The notes beneath the pieces are model-generated. The model searched no databases and was not told where the DNA came from. It was given only the letters and a program-made list of their open reading frames with translations. From an uncultured Alphaproteobacteria bacterium (GTDB lineage Bacteria > Pseudomonadota > Alphaproteobacteria > CAKMZR01), in NCBI GenBank assembly GCA_929200455.1, contig CAKMZR010000089.1, forward strand, positions 1-6,747: a stretch of DNA of 6,747 nucleotides, read 5' to 3'. Position numbers and translations under genes: made by a program. Below, one piece after another: positions 5,898-6,747 of this stretch (position 1 is the stretch's first letter; the number at the start of each line of letters is the position of its first letter).

Positions 5898-6747
5898 GAG
5901 GTCATCGTTCCTGATGATGACGGCGTTGGTGTTTTGTTGGAGGTTTGTATTTCCGGCGGTATCTGTGACGGCGTCTGCATTGAAGGTGACGTGATAGTGA
6001 GCGGTTTTGCTGATGGGAGTGGTGATAGTGATGACGACGGTTTTTCCGGAAGCGACGGCGGTAGCGATAGAAAGGACGTATCGATTGGCGGTGAAGGGAA
6101 CGCGTCCTTCTGCGGAGATATTGCCGGCGTTGACGGAGGAGATATCTTCAGAGAAGGTGACGGTGAAAGTTTTGAGGTCGCTATGGATGACGAGGTTGGG
6201 AGAGGGTGCGAGAGCGGGTCGAATGGTTTCGCCGCCGCCGCCGCCTGCTCCTGTGATGGCATCGGCTTCGGTGGAGAGACTGAGTGTATTTTTGTTTCCT
6301 GCATTATCGGTGAGAGCCCCTTGAGCGAATTTCACGAGGTATTCGCCGGTTTGCGCGATGGCGTTGTCAAGAACGACGATGACGGTTTTGCTGTTTGCGG
6401 TGACGCTTTGGACGGCAAAGGAGATGGAGGTATCTTTTTTTACGACGGTGATAAGGGATGAATTTACGGAGCTTATGTTTTCTGAGAGGGTGACGGTGAA
6501 TGTTTTTTTGTCTGCGTTGACGGAAAGGGCGTTGCCTCCTGTGGCTAAAGTGGGGGCTGTGGTATCGAGTGTGAAGGAGAGGGGAGCACTTGTTTGTGTA
6601 CCTTCGCCTGCTGTATTTTGGAATTTTGCGGTGAGGGTGTAGGTTTTGTCGGTTGTGAGAGCGTCGAGGGTGAGGGTGAGACGTCCCCCTACTTCGAGAA
6701 CGCCTGATTTGATTTTTGAGCCACTCTCGTAGATATTGACGGTATAG
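5133..6747 (-). CDS. Ig-like multidomain protein, C-terminal part (5' end off window)
   Basis: The frame is open from the right edge (first full codon 6744-6746) to TAA at 5133-5135, giving 537 residues. A GTG at 6333-6335 is inside a domain and is not a start. Window residues 1-65 are the end of a type B domain (YTVNIYESG to LDTTAP), almost the same as those in the left gene. Residues 64-165 are a type A domain with TLSENI and DNAGNKN. An internal Gly linker (GAGGGGG) follows at 166-172. Residues 174-283 are a second A domain (TFSEDI, DTAGNTN). Residues 284-537 are the C-terminal module shared with the middle gene, ending in an acidic tail with YEDSLLG. The missing N-terminus very likely carries a lipoprotein signal peptide like those of its paralogs, by inference. 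It is the promoter-proximal partner of the middle gene. Confidence 0.92.
   Translation of the reverse strand, partial: YTVNIYESGSKIKSGVLEVGGRLTLTLDALTTDKTYTLTAKFQNTAGEGTQTSAPLSFTLDTTAPTLATGGNALSVNADKKTFTVTLSENISSVNSSLITVVKKDTSISFAVQSVTANSKTVIVVLDNAIAQTGEYLVKFAQGALTDNAGNKNTLSLSTEADAITGAGGGGGETIRPALAPSPNLVIHSDLKTFTVTFSEDISSVNAGNISAEGRVPFTANRYVLSIATAVASGKTVVITITTPISKTAHYHVTFNADAVTDTAGNTNLQQNTNAVIIRNDDLFPPVELKLDPSDGALTVDTHLNTLIISFNQNITIAAPSGVKVYTGSLLKATIGTGTLVSNTSLSVENNTVKIQLSSNITKGTKFRVDFDKNSIKSSENSTLLARNVHTEVDIAPTKPFFISAINDTPLKDTKPTIPTGSKEKAISIEVTGLSDSTISIKIKDQALAIGSGYIASDKTSTSISLAKALPTGNVTLQIIANHKGIAYLSSLDVLVDASTVIVTPSFDDDEHFLLALENNYEDSLLGVSPSSYYDTL
6231..6251 (-). repeat. Internal GAGGGGG linker in the right gene
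   Basis: Seven codons encode GAGGGGG between two type A domains. Polyglycine otherwise occurs in this cluster only directly behind the lipidated cysteine, so an internal copy could be a simple hinge or the scar of a past fusion. Confidence 0.7.
6552..6746 (-). repeat. Dispersed copy of the left gene's B-domain repeat
   Basis: These 65 codons match the C-terminal two thirds of the B domains at 1-79, 479-676, 1076-1273 and 1685-1882. Bases 6703-6747 are identical to 1836-1880 (45 bases, running to the window edge), although the two sites lie almost 4.9 kb apart in different genes. Both copies are in the same orientation. Confidence 0.85.

Noticed and set aside
5288..6304. 338-codon Ser/Pro/Lys-rich open frame on the minus strand, overlapping the right gene
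   Set aside because: It is a second frame of the Ig-like gene. Its low-complexity Ser/Pro composition comes from reading ACC, CTC, TCC and GTC codons out of phase, and the C-rich, G-poor strand makes stops rare. The in-phase frame has clear conserved domains.
5934..6461. 175-codon plus-strand frame rich in Gly, Asp and Ser
   Set aside because: It is the antisense of the right gene's Ig-like domains. Its apparent Asp/Gly repeats mirror Val/Thr/Ser codons on the real strand and are not calcium-binding RTX repeats.

Overview
The window is a run of paralogous, modular surface lipoprotein genes, all read from the minus strand (right to left). Three large genes fill almost everything: a 5'-truncated gene at the right (5133-6747), a complete 847-residue gene in the middle (2577-5120), and a gene truncated at its 3' end at the left (1-2470). 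The two visible start regions encode lipoprotein signal peptides ending in a Gly-Gly-rich lipobox (..GGC or ..NGC), followed directly by a polyglycine tether. The bodies are chains of bacterial Ig-like beta-sandwich domains of two recurring types. Type A carries a TLSENI-like strand and a DxAGNxN-like loop, resembling SwmB/Big_5 families. Type B carries TNDNTP and YTVNIY motifs, resembling Big_13.

Layout in the direction of transcription: the right gene supplies the end of a B domain, an A domain, an internal glycine linker, two more A-like domains and a C-terminal module. After 12 bp comes the middle gene, which has a signal peptide, five A-like domains, one divergent B domain and the same C-terminal module. 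A 106-bp AT-rich gap carrying promoter-like elements precedes the left gene, which has a signal peptide, a Gly linker and then alternating A-B units of 199-208 residues continuing off the left edge. The left and middle genes share their N-terminal architecture, and the middle and right genes share their C-terminal module. The set therefore looks like a mosaic family made by duplication and reshuffling of modules. Repeat units in the left gene, and the B segment at the right edge, retain long perfect DNA matches, so recombination or conversion between them is recent or ongoing.

The lipobox signals and Ig-like arrays suggest a diderm bacterium with outer-membrane, probably surface-exposed, lipoproteins. 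The sequence does not let me name a taxon. Composition is near half GC by eye, lower in the middle gene, and the plus strand is clearly G-rich over C in most sampled lines. No RNA gene, CRISPR array, transposase or enzyme was seen. Function (adhesion, cell-cell contact, antigenic variation) is inference from architecture only.
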